Of a stretch of DNA of 64,000 nucleotides, positions 33,338 through 41,972 are shown piece by piece (within the stretch, counting starts at the first letter, position 1; every line of letters starts with the position of its first letter). The notes below the pieces were generated by a model. It did not search any database. It worked only from the letters and a program-made list of their open reading frames with translations, and was not told where the DNA came from. A program made the translations under genes and the position numbers. The stretch is from Pseudolabrys taiwanensis. GTDB taxonomy: Bacteria; Pseudomonadota; Alphaproteobacteria; Rhizobiales; Xanthobacteraceae. The stretch lies in the NCBI RefSeq assembly GCF_003367395.1, contig NZ_CP031417.1, positions 1,612,001 through 1,676,000 of the forward strand, read 5' to 3'.

Positions 33338-33661
33338 ATGTCGAAGGCCCACGATGTGCTGTTCAGGACGCTCGCCGATCCGACACGGCGCGCGATCTTC
33401 GAGCGGCTGTGCCGCGAAGGCGAGAAGACGGTCGGCGACCTGACGGCGCGCGCCGGGGTCTCGCAACCGGTCGTCTCCAAACATCTCGGCATCCTGAAAC
33501 GGGCGGGCCTGGTGCGCGACCGTCACGAAGGCCGCCAGACTCACTACAGCCCGCAGCTCAAGGCGCTCGCGCCGCTGATCGACTGGACCAGCCAAATGAC
33601 CGGGTTCTGGGAAGACCGGTTCGACCGGCTCGAAAACCTGCTCAAGAGGATGGACCAATGA
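33338..33661 (+). CDS. ArsR-family winged-helix repressor
   Basis: A 107-residue regulator with FRTLADPTRRAIFERLC, EKTVGDLTARAGVSQPVVSKHLGILKRAGLV (recognition helix, about 33-63) and DRHEGRQTHYS (wing). It lacks the metal-binding CxC of ArsR/SmtB sensors, so it belongs to the non-metal group that is usually paired with SRPBCC genes. ATG 33338 (or TTG 33332). It overlaps the next gene by ATGA, so the two are translationally coupled. Confidence 0.9.
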   Translation: MSKAHDVLFRTLADPTRRAIFERLCREGEKTVGDLTARAGVSQPVVSKHLGILKRAGLVRDRHEGRQTHYSPQLKALAPLIDWTSQMTGFWEDRFDRLENLLKRMDQ

Positions 33662-34089
33662 ACGATCGCGCCGCCGACACCCGCTCCGTCGTCGTCGAAC
33701 GGGAGTTTCCCTTTCCGCCGGAAAAGCTCTGGCGCGCGCTGACGCAGCCGCATCTTGTCGAGGAATGGCTGATGAAGAACGACTTCGCGCCGGTCGTCGG
33801 CCACCGTTTCAATTTGCGCGGCGAATGGGGCGGCGTGTTGGATTGCGAGGTGCTCGAAGTCGAGCCGCACAAGACGCTCGCCTACACCTGGAATTTCGCG
33901 CATGACGACGCGGCCTACAATCTGCACAGCGTCGTGACCTTCACGCTCACGCCGACGCGCACCGGCACGCACCTGCGCATGGAGCAGAAGGGCTTCCGGC
34001 CCGACCAGAAGCAGGCTTACGGCGGCGCGCATGCCGGATGGCGGCAGTTCCTCGACAAGCTCGAACAGGTCGTGGCGCGGCCGGCATAA
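33658..34089 (+). CDS. SRPBCC (AHSA1-like) domain protein, coupled to ArsR
   Basis: A 143-residue START/Bet v 1-like protein of the AHSA1 family: VVVEREFPFPPEKLWRALTQPHLVEEWLM, GGVLDCEVLEVEPHKTLAYTW, and the C-terminal helix GWRQFLDKLEQVV. This fold binds hydrophobic ligands. ArsR-SRPBCC pairs are widespread, with largely unknown ligands. It starts inside the ArsR stop codon (ATGA). Confidence 0.88.
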   Translation: MNDRAADTRSVVVEREFPFPPEKLWRALTQPHLVEEWLMKNDFAPVVGHRFNLRGEWGGVLDCEVLEVEPHKTLAYTWNFAHDDAAYNLHSVVTFTLTPTRTGTHLRMEQKGFRPDQKQAYGGAHAGWRQFLDKLEQVVARPA

Positions 34090-34130
34090 CGCGGCGAAGT
34101 TCCGCTCCACCCCATCCTTGCGGAGGTCCT

Positions 34131-34331
34131 ATGAACGTCCGGATTCGGCAGCTTCACCGCTGGCTGTCCATCATCTTCACGCTGGCGGTCATCGCCAATT
34201 TCGTCGCGATGTCTTTCGGTCAGCCGCCCGCCTGGGTGGTCTATTCTCCCCTGCCGCCGTTGTTCCTGCTGCTGTTCACGGGCCTCTACATGTTCGCCCT
34301 GCCTTATGCAGCGAAATGGCGCAGCGGATAA
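34131..34331 (+). CDS. Small two-helix membrane protein
   Basis: A 66-residue protein with two hydrophobic segments (about 11-29, LSIIFTLAVIANFVAMSF, and 37-57, YSPLPPLFLLLFTGLYMFAL). GGAGG lies 6 bases before ATG 34131. It sits between two SRPBCC genes with short gaps and is probably in the same operon. I recognise the general form as common next to ArsR-SRPBCC pairs but know no function. Confidence 0.72.
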   Translation: MNVRIRQLHRWLSIIFTLAVIANFVAMSFGQPPAWVVYSPLPPLFLLLFTGLYMFALPYAAKWRSG

Positions 34332-34436
34332 CATCCACGCCGCATTCCCGGGCTGCGTTTTGCGCGGCAGCGTATTATCATTGCGCGGCAACGTCGCGAT
34401 CCATCGCGGCGAGAAAACACTCCGGGAGAAACAGCC

Positions 34437-34880
34437 ATGCCCAGCACCGTTCGACTGCATCGCGTCCTGACGACGAAGCCGGAAAAGGTCTATCGCGCCT
34501 TCATCGAGGCCGATGCGCTGGCAAAATGGCTACCGCCGAATGGCTTCACCTGCAGCGTGCATCATCTCGACGCGAAGGTCGGCGGCACCTTCAAGATGTC
34601 GTTCCGCAACTTCACCACCGGCATGAGCCATGCGTTCGGCGGCGAATACCAGGAACTCGTGCCCGGCCAGCGCGTGCGTTACACGGACACGTTCGACGAT
34701 CCCAATCTGCCGGGCGAGATGCGAGTGACGGTGGAGCTCAAGGCCGTCATGGTCGGCACCGAGGTCAACATCGTGCAAGAAGGCATCCCCGACGCCATTC
34801 CGGCCGAGGCTTGCTATCTCGGCTGGCAGGAGTCGCTGCGCAACCTCGCGCGTCTCGTCGAGCCCGAGATCAATCAGTAG
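34437..34880 (+). CDS. SRPBCC (AHSA1-like) domain protein, second
   Basis: A 147-residue protein of the same fold as the one at 33658 but clearly diverged: VRLHRVLTTKPEKVYRAFIEADALAKWLPP, VGGTFKMSFRNFTTG, GGEYQELVPGQRVRYTDTFDDP and the C-terminal LGWQESLRNLARLVEPEI. The gene follows the small membrane protein by 105 bases. A ligand-binding or stress-related role is inferred from the family only. Confidence 0.87.
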   Translation: MPSTVRLHRVLTTKPEKVYRAFIEADALAKWLPPNGFTCSVHHLDAKVGGTFKMSFRNFTTGMSHAFGGEYQELVPGQRVRYTDTFDDPNLPGEMRVTVELKAVMVGTEVNIVQEGIPDAIPAEACYLGWQESLRNLARLVEPEINQ

Positions 34881-34894
34881 CGGCAAGCGGCGCT

Positions 34895-35326
34895 ATGAAA
34901 AAGAGAACGAGCCTCGCGAAGGACGCGGGTGGCGACGCCACTCCGGCGCAATCGATCGACGCGAAGATCAAAGCGCTCGGCGATTGGCGCGGCGAGACGC
35001 TGGCGCGGCTGCGCAAGCTGATCAAGGAAGCCGATCCGGCGATCGTCGAAGCCGTGAAGTGGCGCAAGCCCTCGAACCCGATGGGTGTGCCGGTGTGGGA
35101 ACACGACGGCATCGTCTGCACGGGCGAGACCTACAAAGATAAAGTGAAGCTGACCTTCGCCAAGGGAGCCGCGCTCGAAGACCCGGCGGGCCTGTTCAAT
35201 GCCAGCCTCGACGGCAATGTGCGGCGCGCGATCGACATTTCAGAAGGCGAGACGATCGACGCGGCGGCGTTCAAGGCCCTCGTCCGCACCGCGGTGGCGT
35301 TGAATACGACGAGAGCGAAACGTTAA
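34895..35326 (+). CDS. DUF1801-family protein
   Basis: A 143-residue YdhG/DUF1801-like protein: IDAKIKALGDWRGETLARLRKLIKEADPAIVEAVKW, VPVWEHDGIVCTGETYKDKVKLTFAKGA and a C-terminal helix EGETIDAAAFKALVRTAV. The fold is known but the function is not. It lies 14 bases after the SRPBCC gene and is the last gene of this cluster. A repeat-rich gap follows. Confidence 0.8.
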   Translation: MKKRTSLAKDAGGDATPAQSIDAKIKALGDWRGETLARLRKLIKEADPAIVEAVKWRKPSNPMGVPVWEHDGIVCTGETYKDKVKLTFAKGAALEDPAGLFNASLDGNVRRAIDISEGETIDAAAFKALVRTAVALNTTRAKR

Positions 35327-35370
35327 AGCGCGATTGCATTAGATTGTCTTTGCCGCGGGCACGGCCGGCC

Positions 35371-35562
35371 CCCTCTCCCATCCGAACTCGGGTTTACCCG
35401 AGTTCGGCATTATAAGTGGTCGAAGTCGGATATATCCGACTTCGACTGGGGAGAGGGTTGGGATGAGGGGGGGGGCACGACTCTCGGACTTTGTAACCCC
35501 TCACCGACGCGCTAACGCGCGTCGACCTCTCCCTATGGGAGAGGTGAAGAGAGCCCGCAGCG
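35371..35562. repeat. Composite repeat with twin-hairpin cassette, copy 2
   Basis: CCCTCTCCCA and TGGGGAGAGGG form an outer stem around a twin-hairpin cassette: CCGAACTCGGGT-tt-ACCCGAGTTCGG (35382-35407) and TCGAAGTCGGAT-at-ATCCGACTTCGA (35420-35445). Behind it (35455-35562) are further palindromic parts, CGACGCGC-taa-GCGCGTCG and CTCTCCC-tat-GGGAGAG. The arrangement looks like one repeat inserted between the arms of another. Confidence 0.8.
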
Positions 35563-35585
35563 AGCGAGTTCGACATCTTCGCGCG

Positions 35586-36281
35586 CTAAGCCTCCAGCGC
35601 CCGCAGCACCACGTCCTCCACCCAACCGCGCCAATGCGGCAGGTCGTCGCCCATGAGGTCGTGGCCGAGGAAGGCCGAGAGCGTGTAGCGGTTGGAGACG
35701 TAGAAGTAATTGAGCGCGAGGATGGTCAGATAGATGTGTAGCGGCGCGATGCCCTTGCGGAACACGCCTTGCTTCACGCCGCTGTTGTACACCTTCTCCA
35801 TCAGATCGAGCGCCGGCGACGACAGTTCCTTCATCGCCTTCGATTTGGAGACGTGCTTGCCTTTGTAGAGGTTCTCGTTGTTGAGCAGCGTCACCAGTTC
35901 GGGATGCGCGAGATAGTGGTTCATCGTGAACTGCACGATGTGCCGGAGCGCCGCGACCGGCTGCGTCAGGTCGAGATCGAGCTGGCTCTCCGCCTCCCAC
36001 ATGTCGCGGTAGATCTTTTCGATCACCTGGACGTAGAGCTGCTCCTTGCTGCCGAAATAGTAATAGAGCATGCGATCGTTCGAGCGCGCGGCGCGCGACA
36101 CGAGATTGACGCGCCCGCCGCCGAGCCCGCGTTCGGCGAACACTTTCACCGCCGCTTGCAGGATGGTGGCGCGCATATCGGGCCCGCCGCCATTGGGCCG
36201 CGCCTTCGGCCGGCCGCGCTTGCGCTTCTTGTCCGTGCGCCGCACCGCCGCTTTCGGCGTCCCCGCGATCTGCTCCGACAT
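35586..36281 (-). CDS. TetR-family transcriptional regulator
   Basis: A ~231-residue regulator. After a basic N-terminal stretch (RRTDKKRKRGRPKARP) comes the TetR helix-turn-helix (about 39-78): ATILQAAVKVFAERGLGGGRVNLVSRAARSNDRMLYYYFGSKEQLY. The C-terminal ligand domain is helical. ATG 36281 is a reasonable start; the frame is open further upstream without similarity. It is divergent from the Rieske oxygenase gene and probably controls it. Confidence 0.88.
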   Translation of the reverse strand: MSEQIAGTPKAAVRRTDKKRKRGRPKARPNGGGPDMRATILQAAVKVFAERGLGGGRVNLVSRAARSNDRMLYYYFGSKEQLYVQVIEKIYRDMWEAESQLDLDLTQPVAALRHIVQFTMNHYLAHPELVTLLNNENLYKGKHVSKSKAMKELSSPALDLMEKVYNSGVKQGVFRKGIAPLHIYLTILALNYFYVSNRYTLSAFLGHDLMGDDLPHWRGWVEDVVLRALEA

Positions 36282-36481
36282 GCGTTTCGTCACCCGCTTT
36301 GGCCCACGCCACACGCAATCCGCGGCACGTTCGGCCACCGACTCCGCGACGCGCTCTGCAACTTCTCTATGCACCGGCCGCCGCGAACAGGGCAATCCCG
36401 CGCTTTTCCCATGGTCCGGCGCCTGCGAATTGGTCGCATTTTGACGTTGACAGGCGGGCCATCCGGGCTCAGATTTTAATT

Positions 36482-36496
36482 ATGTAAGCACTACAT
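36482..36496. promoter_or_regulatory. Candidate TetR operator
   Basis: ATGTA-agcac-TACAT, a palindrome in an AT-rich patch 30 bases before the Rieske gene and within the divergent TetR-Rieske region. Position fits regulation by the adjacent TetR protein; there is no direct proof. Confidence 0.45.
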
Positions 36497-36525
36497 TAAA
36501 TAACAAGCGCGACGGGGAACCCGCG

Positions 36526-37578
36526 ATGGAGAAGGACTTCGTTCTGAACGCCTGGTATCCGGCGGCGTGGTCGCGCGACGTGTCGCGCTCCCTCGCGCAG
36601 CGGCGCATCCTCGGCAAGCTCGTGGTGCTTTACCGGCTGGAGAACGGCGGCGTCGCCGCGCTGGACGACGCCTGCCCGCACCGGCTGGCGCCGCTGTCGA
36701 TGGGCCGCCTCAGAGGCGACGCGATCGAATGCGGCTATCACGGCATGACTTTCGATTGCAGCGGCGCCTGCACGCGCATTCCCGGCCAGCCGCTGATCCC
36801 GAACAATGCGCGCGTGCGCGCATATCCGGTGGTCGAGAACATGGGCCTGGCGTGGATCTGGATGGGCGATCCGGCCCTCGCCGATCCGGTCAAGATCCCC
36901 GACGTGCCGCAATATCACGATGCCGCCTGGAGTTCGGTCGAAGGCGACGCGCTCGCCATCGACTGCCACTACCTCAACCTCGCCGACAACCTGTGCGACC
37001 CGGCGCATGTGAGTTTTGTGCATTTGTCGACGCTCGGCAACGCCTCGAGCGAGGACATCCCGGTGCACAGCGAGAAGCAAGGCGACAAGATCGTCACCTG
37101 GCGCTGGATCGTCGACTCGCCGGCCATCCCGCTGTTCAAGAAGTTCGGCAACTTCACCGGCAATGTCGATCGCTGGCACTATTACCATTACACGCCGCCG
37201 AGCACCGCCATCATCGACTTCGGCAGCGCGCCGACCGGCACCGGCGCGCCGGACGGCAACCGCGACAACAGCCTGCAGATCTTCGCGTGCCACTTCATCA
37301 CGCCGGTCGATACCGAACGCTGCATCGACCACTGGCTGTTCGTGAAGAACTTCGCCACCGACGAGGCCACGACGCAGGCGATGATCGATCAATTCCGCCT
37401 CGCCTTCGACGAGGACAAGGTCATCCTCGAAGCGATCCATAAGAACGAGAAGGAGCCGCGGCAGACCCGGCCGCTGCGCATCGCCATCGACGCCTCGCCC
37501 ATCCGCATGCGCAAGGCCGTGGAGCAGATGATCGAGGCCGAGCGCGGCCCGCATCCGGGAGACGCTTCGGCGGCCTGA
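36526..37578 (+). CDS. Rieske-type aromatic ring-hydroxylating/O-demethylating oxygenase
   Basis: A 350-residue oxygenase component of the VanA (vanillate O-demethylase)/phthalate dioxygenase type. The Rieske [2Fe-2S] ligands are Cys50-x-His52 (DACPHR) and Cys69-x2-His72 (CGYHGM). The catalytic non-haem iron region is NLADNLCDPAHVSFVH with His161 and His166. No reductase or ferredoxin gene is adjacent, so electrons must come from elsewhere. It is followed 75 bases later by an ABC-type binding protein, suggesting uptake and oxidation of the same, probably aromatic, substrate. Confidence 0.9.
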   Translation: MEKDFVLNAWYPAAWSRDVSRSLAQRRILGKLVVLYRLENGGVAALDDACPHRLAPLSMGRLRGDAIECGYHGMTFDCSGACTRIPGQPLIPNNARVRAYPVVENMGLAWIWMGDPALADPVKIPDVPQYHDAAWSSVEGDALAIDCHYLNLADNLCDPAHVSFVHLSTLGNASSEDIPVHSEKQGDKIVTWRWIVDSPAIPLFKKFGNFTGNVDRWHYYHYTPPSTAIIDFGSAPTGTGAPDGNRDNSLQIFACHFITPVDTERCIDHWLFVKNFATDEATTQAMIDQFRLAFDEDKVILEAIHKNEKEPRQTRPLRIAIDASPIRMRKAVEQMIEAERGPHPGDASAA

Positions 37579-37652
37579 GCCGTTGTAAATTCGCGATGCG
37601 CCGCGCCGGCCGGCACATCTTCGCTCAACCCGTATCACACGAGGAGAACGTC

Positions 37653-38864
37653 ATGAATGTCCGGCCCGTCGCAACGGCCCTGTGCAGCCTGCTATTCGCG
37701 AGCGCGCTCGCTGCGCCCTCTTTGGCGCAGGACGTCATCAAGATCGGCGACCTGAACAGCTACAAGGCCATGGCCGCCAACATGGAGCCCTATCGCAAGG
37801 GCATGGAACTGGCGGTCGACGAGATCAACGCGCAAGGCGGCCTGCTCGGCAAGAAACTGAAAGTCATCTCGCGCGACGACGGCGCCAATCCCGGCGAAGC
37901 CGTGCGCATGGCCGAGGAATTGCGGCTCAACGAAAAGGTCGACTTCCTCACCGGCACGATCCTGTCGCATGTCGGCCTCGCCGTCACCGACTATGCGCGC
38001 CAGCACAAGATCTTCTTCTTGGCCTCCGCGCCGCTGACCGACAAGATCATCTGGGACTCGGGCAACCGCTACACCTTCCGCCTGCGCACGACGACCTACA
38101 GCTACGCCGCGGCGCTGGTGCCTTACGCGTCGAGCCTCAAGCGCAAGCGCTGGGCCTTCGTCTATCCGAACTACGAATACGGTCAGTCCGCCGTCGCGAC
38201 CTTCAAGGCCCTGCTCAAGCAGGCGCAGCCCGACGTCGAATTCGTCGCCGACGTCGCCCCGCCGCTCGGCAAGATCGACGCCGGCGCGGTGGTCGAAGCG
38301 CTGACCGATGCCAAGCCCGACGCCGTGTTCAACGCGCTGTTCGGCGCCGACCTCGCCAAATTCGTGCGCGACGGCTCGACGCGCGGATTCTTCGGCAAGG
38401 TCGCCGTGGTCAGCCCGATGACCGGCGAGCCGGAATATCTCGACCCGCTCAAGGACGAAGCGCCGGTCGGCTGGTACGTCACCGGCTATCCCTGGTACGC
38501 CATCAAGACGCCGGAACACACCGCGTTCCTCGACGCCTATCAGAAGCGCTACAACGACTATCCGCGCATCGCTTCGCTGGTCGGCTATATGACGATCGAG
38601 GCGGTCGCGGCCGGCATCAAGAAGGCCGGATCGACCGACTCCGAGAAGCTCGCCACCGCCTTCGAGGGCCTGCAGTTCGGTACGCCTGTCGGCAACGTCA
38701 CTTTCCGCGCGCTCGATCATCAAGCGACGTTCGGGCTCTATGTCGGCCCGCTTGGATTGAAGGACGGCAAAGGCGTGATGACCTCGAACGAATATATCGA
38801 CGGCAGCAAGCTGCTGCCGTCGGACGACGAGGTCCGCAAGCTGCGCAAGGCGGCAACGCAATAA
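37653..38864 (+). CDS. Periplasmic binding protein of a branched-chain amino acid-type ABC transporter
   Basis: A 403-residue LivJ-like (Peripla_BP_6) solute-binding protein. The signal peptide ends at SLAQ-DV. Visible features are IKIGDLNSYKA, PYRKGMELAVDEINAQGGLLGKKL, SRDDGANPGEAVRMAEEL, FVYPNYEYGQSAVATFKALL and PRIASLVGYMTIEAVAAGIKKAGSTD. GAGGAG upstream decides ATG 37653. Members of this family next to catabolic genes often bind aromatic acids. The permease and ATPase genes are absent from the window, so it must use components encoded elsewhere. Confidence 0.9.
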   Translation: MNVRPVATALCSLLFASALAAPSLAQDVIKIGDLNSYKAMAANMEPYRKGMELAVDEINAQGGLLGKKLKVISRDDGANPGEAVRMAEELRLNEKVDFLTGTILSHVGLAVTDYARQHKIFFLASAPLTDKIIWDSGNRYTFRLRTTTYSYAAALVPYASSLKRKRWAFVYPNYEYGQSAVATFKALLKQAQPDVEFVADVAPPLGKIDAGAVVEALTDAKPDAVFNALFGADLAKFVRDGSTRGFFGKVAVVSPMTGEPEYLDPLKDEAPVGWYVTGYPWYAIKTPEHTAFLDAYQKRYNDYPRIASLVGYMTIEAVAAGIKKAGSTDSEKLATAFEGLQFGTPVGNVTFRALDHQATFGLYVGPLGLKDGKGVMTSNEYIDGSKLLPSDDEVRKLRKAATQ

Positions 38865-38911
38865 TCGGGACGCGGCGTTCCGGCCCATAGCTCGGACGCC
38901 GCCCCACCGTT

Positions 38912-39065
38912 CATTCCCGCGCGCGGACATCGGGTTTACCCGATGTCCGCCAACTATAGTGCGCAAGTCGGCTAAAGCCGACTTGCGATGGGAATCCAGC
39001 GCGGCATTTGAAATATCGGTGCTCTTGGCCCCTGGGCCCCCGCTTTCGCGGGGGCGAGCGGAATG
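38912..39065. repeat. Composite repeat with twin-hairpin cassette, copy 3
   Basis: A twin-hairpin cassette, GCGGACATCGGGT-tt-ACCCGATGTCCGC (38923-38950) and CGCAAGTCGGCT-aa-AGCCGACTTGCG (38962-38987), is flanked by CATTCCCGC on the left and GGGAATCCAGC on the right. These are the arms of the TTCCCGC repeat family. The second half of that repeat (CCCCCGC-ttt-CGCGGGGG) follows at about 39038-39056. Confidence 0.83.
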
Positions 39066-39095
39066 TGAGGGAATTTCAGCTAAACGAGATACGCT

Positions 39096-40241
39096 CTAGA
39101 AGTACGAGCTCAGGCTCGGCGTCGCCGATGAGCCGGCGCTGCTGTCGGCCGTGCTCTGCTGCAGCATCGAGATCGTCCGGTAGCTCTGGACGATCTGGTT
39201 CTGCACGCGATCGCCGTAGCCGAGCGCCGCCTTCTCGGCCGCGCTCATGCCCGAGTACAACGACAAGAGCGCAAGCGAGGCGCCGGCGACGCCGCCGCCA
39301 TTCGACGGATCGAAGGCATTCATCAGCGTCGTGCGGTTGCGCTGATCGAGCTCCTTGCGGGCGGCGCGCGCTTCTTCGCCCGAGAACGAACCATCCTGGT
39401 TCAGGGCGACCAGCGCCAAAGATTGATTGTCGAACTTGGAGAAGTCGACTTGCGTGCCGACGCGCCGCGCCTTGTCGAACACCAGCTCGGTGCCGCTGTC
39501 GCGCGCTTTGTTGGCCTGCGCGTCGAGCATCGCCCGCGCCTGGGCGGCAAGGCTTGCCGGATCGCCGGCATCCGCGGTCGCGGTGCTCTGCGCGGTCTTG
39601 TCGAGCAGCGCGCGCACCGGGTCGTCGACATTGCCGGTATCGGGCGCCTTGCCCCAGCTCTTGGATGCGGCGGTCAGCCCTTGCGCGAGCGCCTGGCTCT
39701 GCAATTTCCAGGCAACGGTCGAACGCTCGTCATCGCCCGCCGCGTTGAGATAATCGGATGCGGCCTGATACAGGCTTGCGTAGTCGCCGGTGTGGCGCGC
39801 GAGCACAACATGCGAGGCCATCGCGCTCTCGAACCGGGATTGCAGCGCCTGCGCGGCGGCCTTCTGCTCGTCCGGGCTGAACAGGCCCTTCGCGTTCGCG
39901 GCCACCGCCGCAAGCGTCGCGCGGCTCTGCCCGGTGAAATCGACGGCGACCTCGCCATCGATCAGCGGCGAGGTGACGCCGAGCTTGCCGTACTGCTCGT
40001 CGAACCAGGCGCGCGCCTGCGCGGCCAAATCGGGCGCAGTCGACGTCTCCGATGTATCGGACGCCGCGGTCGTGGCGAGATAAGCTTTTGCCGTATCCGA
40101 GAGCGTGACCGAGTCGCTGTCGCGGCCGCCATCGGTATTGCTTGACGTCGACGAAGCGGCATCCGCCGCTGCGCTCGTATTCGTGGCGCTGTAAGCACTC
40201 GTGGTGCTGCCAGCGGTGCTCGATCCGATCGCCGCGGTCAT
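39096..40241 (-). CDS. Unknown Ser/Thr/Ala-rich protein with one EF-hand-like loop
   Basis: A 381-residue protein. The N-terminal ~65 residues are low-complexity Ser/Thr/Ala (GSSTAGSTTSAYSATN), followed by DSVTLSDTAKAYLA, then a mostly helical region. A single EF-hand-like loop, LNQDGSFSGEEAR, lies near residue 280. It has no signal peptide or membrane segment. The start at ATG 40241 is preferred because it removes a basic extension. I do not recognise the family. It is in the same direction as the kinase/regulator genes further right, with an 83-base gap. Confidence 0.65.
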   Translation of the reverse strand: MTAAIGSSTAGSTTSAYSATNTSAAADAASSTSSNTDGGRDSDSVTLSDTAKAYLATTAASDTSETSTAPDLAAQARAWFDEQYGKLGVTSPLIDGEVAVDFTGQSRATLAAVAANAKGLFSPDEQKAAAQALQSRFESAMASHVVLARHTGDYASLYQAASDYLNAAGDDERSTVAWKLQSQALAQGLTAASKSWGKAPDTGNVDDPVRALLDKTAQSTATADAGDPASLAAQARAMLDAQANKARDSGTELVFDKARRVGTQVDFSKFDNQSLALVALNQDGSFSGEEARAARKELDQRNRTTLMNAFDPSNGGGVAGASLALLSLYSGMSAAEKAALGYGDRVQNQIVQSYRTISMLQQSTADSSAGSSATPSLSSYF

Positions 40242-40324
40242 GCGTGCCCCTTCCCCCTGACCTCGAAAAGCCCGGAATATATGGGACATTTATGGTTAAT
40301 GGACTCTAAAGCCGCACTGCGACG

Positions 40325-41386
40325 TCAGGCGTCCTGCGGTGGAATATCCGTCTCGTCGACATAGCGGATGTTGGGGAAGACCACCTGCATCGTCGTGCCC
40401 TGGTTTTCGCCGGCACTCAGCGCCTTGAGCCAACCCCCGCTCGCGCCGATGAACGTGTCGGCGATCCACAGTCCGAGTCCCGAGCCGGGGATCTTGCCGA
40501 GATGCCGCTCGCCGCGGAAGAAGCGCTCGGTGATGTGCGATTTCTCGTCCGCGGTGAGACCGACGCCCTTATCGCCGACCGACACGACGAGCTGTTTGTC
40601 TTCGACTTCGGCCGTGACGATGATCTTGGAGTCCGCCGCGGAGAACTTCGCCGCATTGGCGATGATCTGGCCGAGCGCCTGCTCCACCAGCACCGGATCG
40701 AGATGAACGAGCGGCAGGTTCTGCGCGCCCTCGAACTCGATGCGCCGGCCGTAGCGGTTGGCGACGCGGTCGATGGCCGCGCCGATGACGTCGCTCGGCT
40801 CGGTCCAGTCCTGGCGCGCCTGCAGACCCTTGCTGGTGATGCGCGCGGCATCGAGCATGTTCTGGATGTCGGCATTGAGCCGCATCGCCTCGTCGCGGAT
40901 GCCCTTGGCGAGCGAGGTCAGGCGCTTGTCCTGCGCGAGCGACGGCGCGTCCGCCAGCACCGAGACGCCGCCGACGATGGAGGTGAGCGGCGTGCGCAGT
41001 TCGTGCGACACCGAGCCGAGCAGCGCGTCGCGCAGTTGGTTGGTCTCGGCGAGATCGCGCGCGGCGTCGCGCACGGCCTCGATCTTGAGCGCGAGATAGG
41101 TCGTCACCGTTTGAACGACGAGACTCATGCCGGTGTTGATGAGCACCGGATAGGACCAGTCGAGCCGGTACCGCGTCGTCAACAGAAAGCTGCCGAGCGT
41201 GATCAGCATGCAGATGGCGGCCACGACCACCGTGCCGCGCGTCGTGCAGAAGCGCACGGAAAGCAGCACGACCGATACGTAGAGCATCGACGCGGTGATT
41301 TCGGTGCGGGTGACCGTGTCGAGCACGAAAATCGCCACGGCGATCGCAAAGGTGAGAATGGGAAGGAAGACGCTGGTCTTGCGCAT
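40325..41386 (-). CDS. Membrane sensor histidine kinase
   Basis: A 353-residue sensor kinase. The N-terminal ~110 residues contain about four closely spaced membrane segments (KdpD-like, without a large periplasmic loop). A linker helix leads to the HisKA domain with the phospho-acceptor His in LLGSVSHELRTPLTS. The ATPase domain has ALGQIIANAAKFS (N box), VGDKGVGLT (G1), and GSGLGLWIADTFIGASGG (G2). All catalytic boxes are intact. The single-domain response regulator 190 bases upstream is the obvious partner. Confidence 0.9.
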   Translation of the reverse strand: MRKTSVFLPILTFAIAVAIFVLDTVTRTEITASMLYVSVVLLSVRFCTTRGTVVVAAICMLITLGSFLLTTRYRLDWSYPVLINTGMSLVVQTVTTYLALKIEAVRDAARDLAETNQLRDALLGSVSHELRTPLTSIVGGVSVLADAPSLAQDKRLTSLAKGIRDEAMRLNADIQNMLDAARITSKGLQARQDWTEPSDVIGAAIDRVANRYGRRIEFEGAQNLPLVHLDPVLVEQALGQIIANAAKFSAADSKIIVTAEVEDKQLVVSVGDKGVGLTADEKSHITERFFRGERHLGKIPGSGLGLWIADTFIGASGGWLKALSAGENQGTTMQVVFPNIRYVDETDIPPQDA

Positions 41387-41576
41387 TGCGAACGCCGTAC
41401 TGGGCCCGCATCGATTGTCGCGATGGGCGGCGTATGGCCGCCATGCGACGGCGGCACCGCCAGGAATTATCGTGCGCTACTTTACACGTTCCGATGCTGA
41501 GAGCAGCGCGGCGACGTCCGAATTTACGATCTCTTTATGCCGCCCGCGCAACCGAACAGCCGCACGCACGACCGCG

Positions 41577-41972
41577 TCAGTGCGCGCGGTCGTCGTCGCC
41601 GTGTGTCAGCCGCGTCAGCAGCGTGCAGACATCGTTCGGGTTATACGGCTTGGTCATGAACACGGAGTGCGGCACCAGCTTGCTGACATCGCGGTTGTCG
41701 TAACGGCCGGACGCATAGACCACCGGCAGTCCGGGCCGCCTTGCGCGCACGCGAGCGGCAAGCTCGCGGCCGTCCATCGATCCCGGCAGGTTCACGTCGG
41801 TGAACAAGACGTCCACCACCCCACCCTGATCGATATAGCGCAGTGCTTCGTCGGCGGTGCTGACTTCATGCACGTCGAAGCCGTTCTCGGTGAGCGTATC
41901 GGCTACCAGCATGCTGATGAGGACCTCGTCCTCGACCAGCAGGACCGAAACGGGATGGTCCGTGTGTACCAT
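41577..41972 (-). CDS. Single-domain response regulator
   Basis: A 131-residue receiver domain without output domain. The acidic pocket is LLVEDEVLI, the phospho-acceptor Asp is in VLFTDVNLPGSMDG, and the switch Thr/Ser and conserved Lys (FMTKPYNPND) are present. The start at ATG 41972 gives MVHTDHPVSVLLVEDE; an upstream in-frame ATG at 42035 would add 21 unrelated residues. It likely acts as a phosphate shuttle or by protein-protein contact, and is paired with the histidine kinase downstream. Confidence 0.88.
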   Translation of the reverse strand: MVHTDHPVSVLLVEDEVLISMLVADTLTENGFDVHEVSTADEALRYIDQGGVVDVLFTDVNLPGSMDGRELAARVRARRPGLPVVYASGRYDNRDVSKLVPHSVFMTKPYNPNDVCTLLTRLTHGDDDRAH

